From Pegoplata infirma (taxonomy: Eukaryota > Arthropoda > Insecta > Diptera > Anthomyiidae), in NCBI GenBank assembly GCA_963921195.1, contig OY992536.1, positions 233,342,023-233,406,022 of the forward strand: a DNA stretch of 64,000 nt, written 5' to 3'. This document shows, one piece after another, positions 63,800 through 64,000 of this stretch. Both the position numbers and the translations under genes were made by a program. Position 1 is the first letter of the stretch. Every line of letters starts with the position of its first letter. A model generated the notes under the pieces. The model ran no database searches. It was given only the letters and a program-made list of their open reading frames with translations, and was not told the origin of the DNA.

Positions 63800-64000
63800 T
63801 TTTTTGTTTTTTGGATTTTGTGAGATATTAGGAAATTAATTTTTTTGGATTATTTTTTTTTTTGATAATTTTATTTTATTAAAATTATATTTTTAAAATT
63901 TAATTTTTGATTTTTGGTCCCTTATATATATTTTTTATTTTTTTTTAACTTCTTCCTTTATAAAGCGCTTGGATTCTGTTGTTTTTACTTTTATTTTACA
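63800..64000 (-). other. Receptor 5' leader or upstream sequence, AT-rich
   Basis: This is the 201 bases upstream of the ATG. They are strongly AT-rich with T/A runs and a TATATATA tract near 63924-63931. No initiator, splice acceptor or upstream reading frame stands out, so I cannot say whether it is 5' UTR, an earlier intron or promoter. Confidence 0.4.

Overview
The window looks like a gene-poor, AT-rich piece of a fly genome, probably a calyptrate such as a blow fly, house fly or relative. This rests on dense mini-me/HINE-type elements with (TA)n and (GTCY)n cores, long foldback MITEs, and one recognisable protein most like a dipteran biogenic-amine receptor. The species is an inference only.

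The one convincing gene is at the right edge on the minus strand. Positions 62822-63799 encode the first 326 residues of a class A GPCR, best matched to the alpha2-adrenergic-like octopamine receptor (insect Oct-alpha2R). It carries the long glycosylated N-terminus, TM1-TM4 and the start of extracellular loop 2, then stops at a textbook GT donor. TM5-TM7 are not seen. If the gene continues leftward, the other 62.8 kb is mostly or wholly one very large intron.

That stretch is a mosaic of nested DNA-transposon derivatives. Many boundaries can be fixed because the target-site duplication (TSD) is readable. hAT-like elements with 8-bp TSDs are at 6821-7287 (AGACAAAC), 8814-13419 (GTGTGTAT), 16073-17644 (CCTATATG), 30732-33568 (TTATATAG), 41265-42790 (GGCGGCAT) and, less surely, 52820-54838. 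Elements with 3-bp TWA duplications (PIF/Harbinger-like) are at 4375-8110, 5660-6001, 14870-15311, 20730-24457, 46449-47299 and 57802-58823. TA-flanked elements are at 22031-22913, 38328-44938 and 51175-51917. Two long foldback families ending in GAGGCATTCCACACC or GGGGCATTCCATGTG sit in TATAT tracts. At least ten full or broken mini-me/HINE copies are the common substrate.

Region by region: 0-8 kb, foldbacks with HINE copies; 8.8-13.4 kb, a hAT-like foldback containing a HINE that contains another foldback; 14-19 kb, HINE fragments, a Tourist-like MITE and a foldback hosting a hAT element with a tRNA-derived SINE; 20.7-24.5 kb, a PIF-like composite; 25-30 kb, another foldback and an 0.8-kb near-perfect palindrome; 30.7-33.6 kb, a hAT-like foldback with a decayed coding core; 34.6 kb, a 380-bp (ATAAA)n array; 37-45 kb, an inverted duplicate split by a 6.6-kb composite insertion; 46-59 kb, further PIF-like, foldback and hAT-like elements separated by short unique stretches; 61.6-62.7 kb, an intact foldback about 110 bp inside the intron.

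The most notable signals are: a degenerate ~160-bp tandem unit that builds the arms of two families with different termini and target sites; the eroded transposase-like reading frame in one of them; repeated insertion of foldbacks into the TA tract of mini-me elements; and families ending CCC...GGG with 2-bp flanking repeats. Homology calls come from reading the sequence, without any database search.
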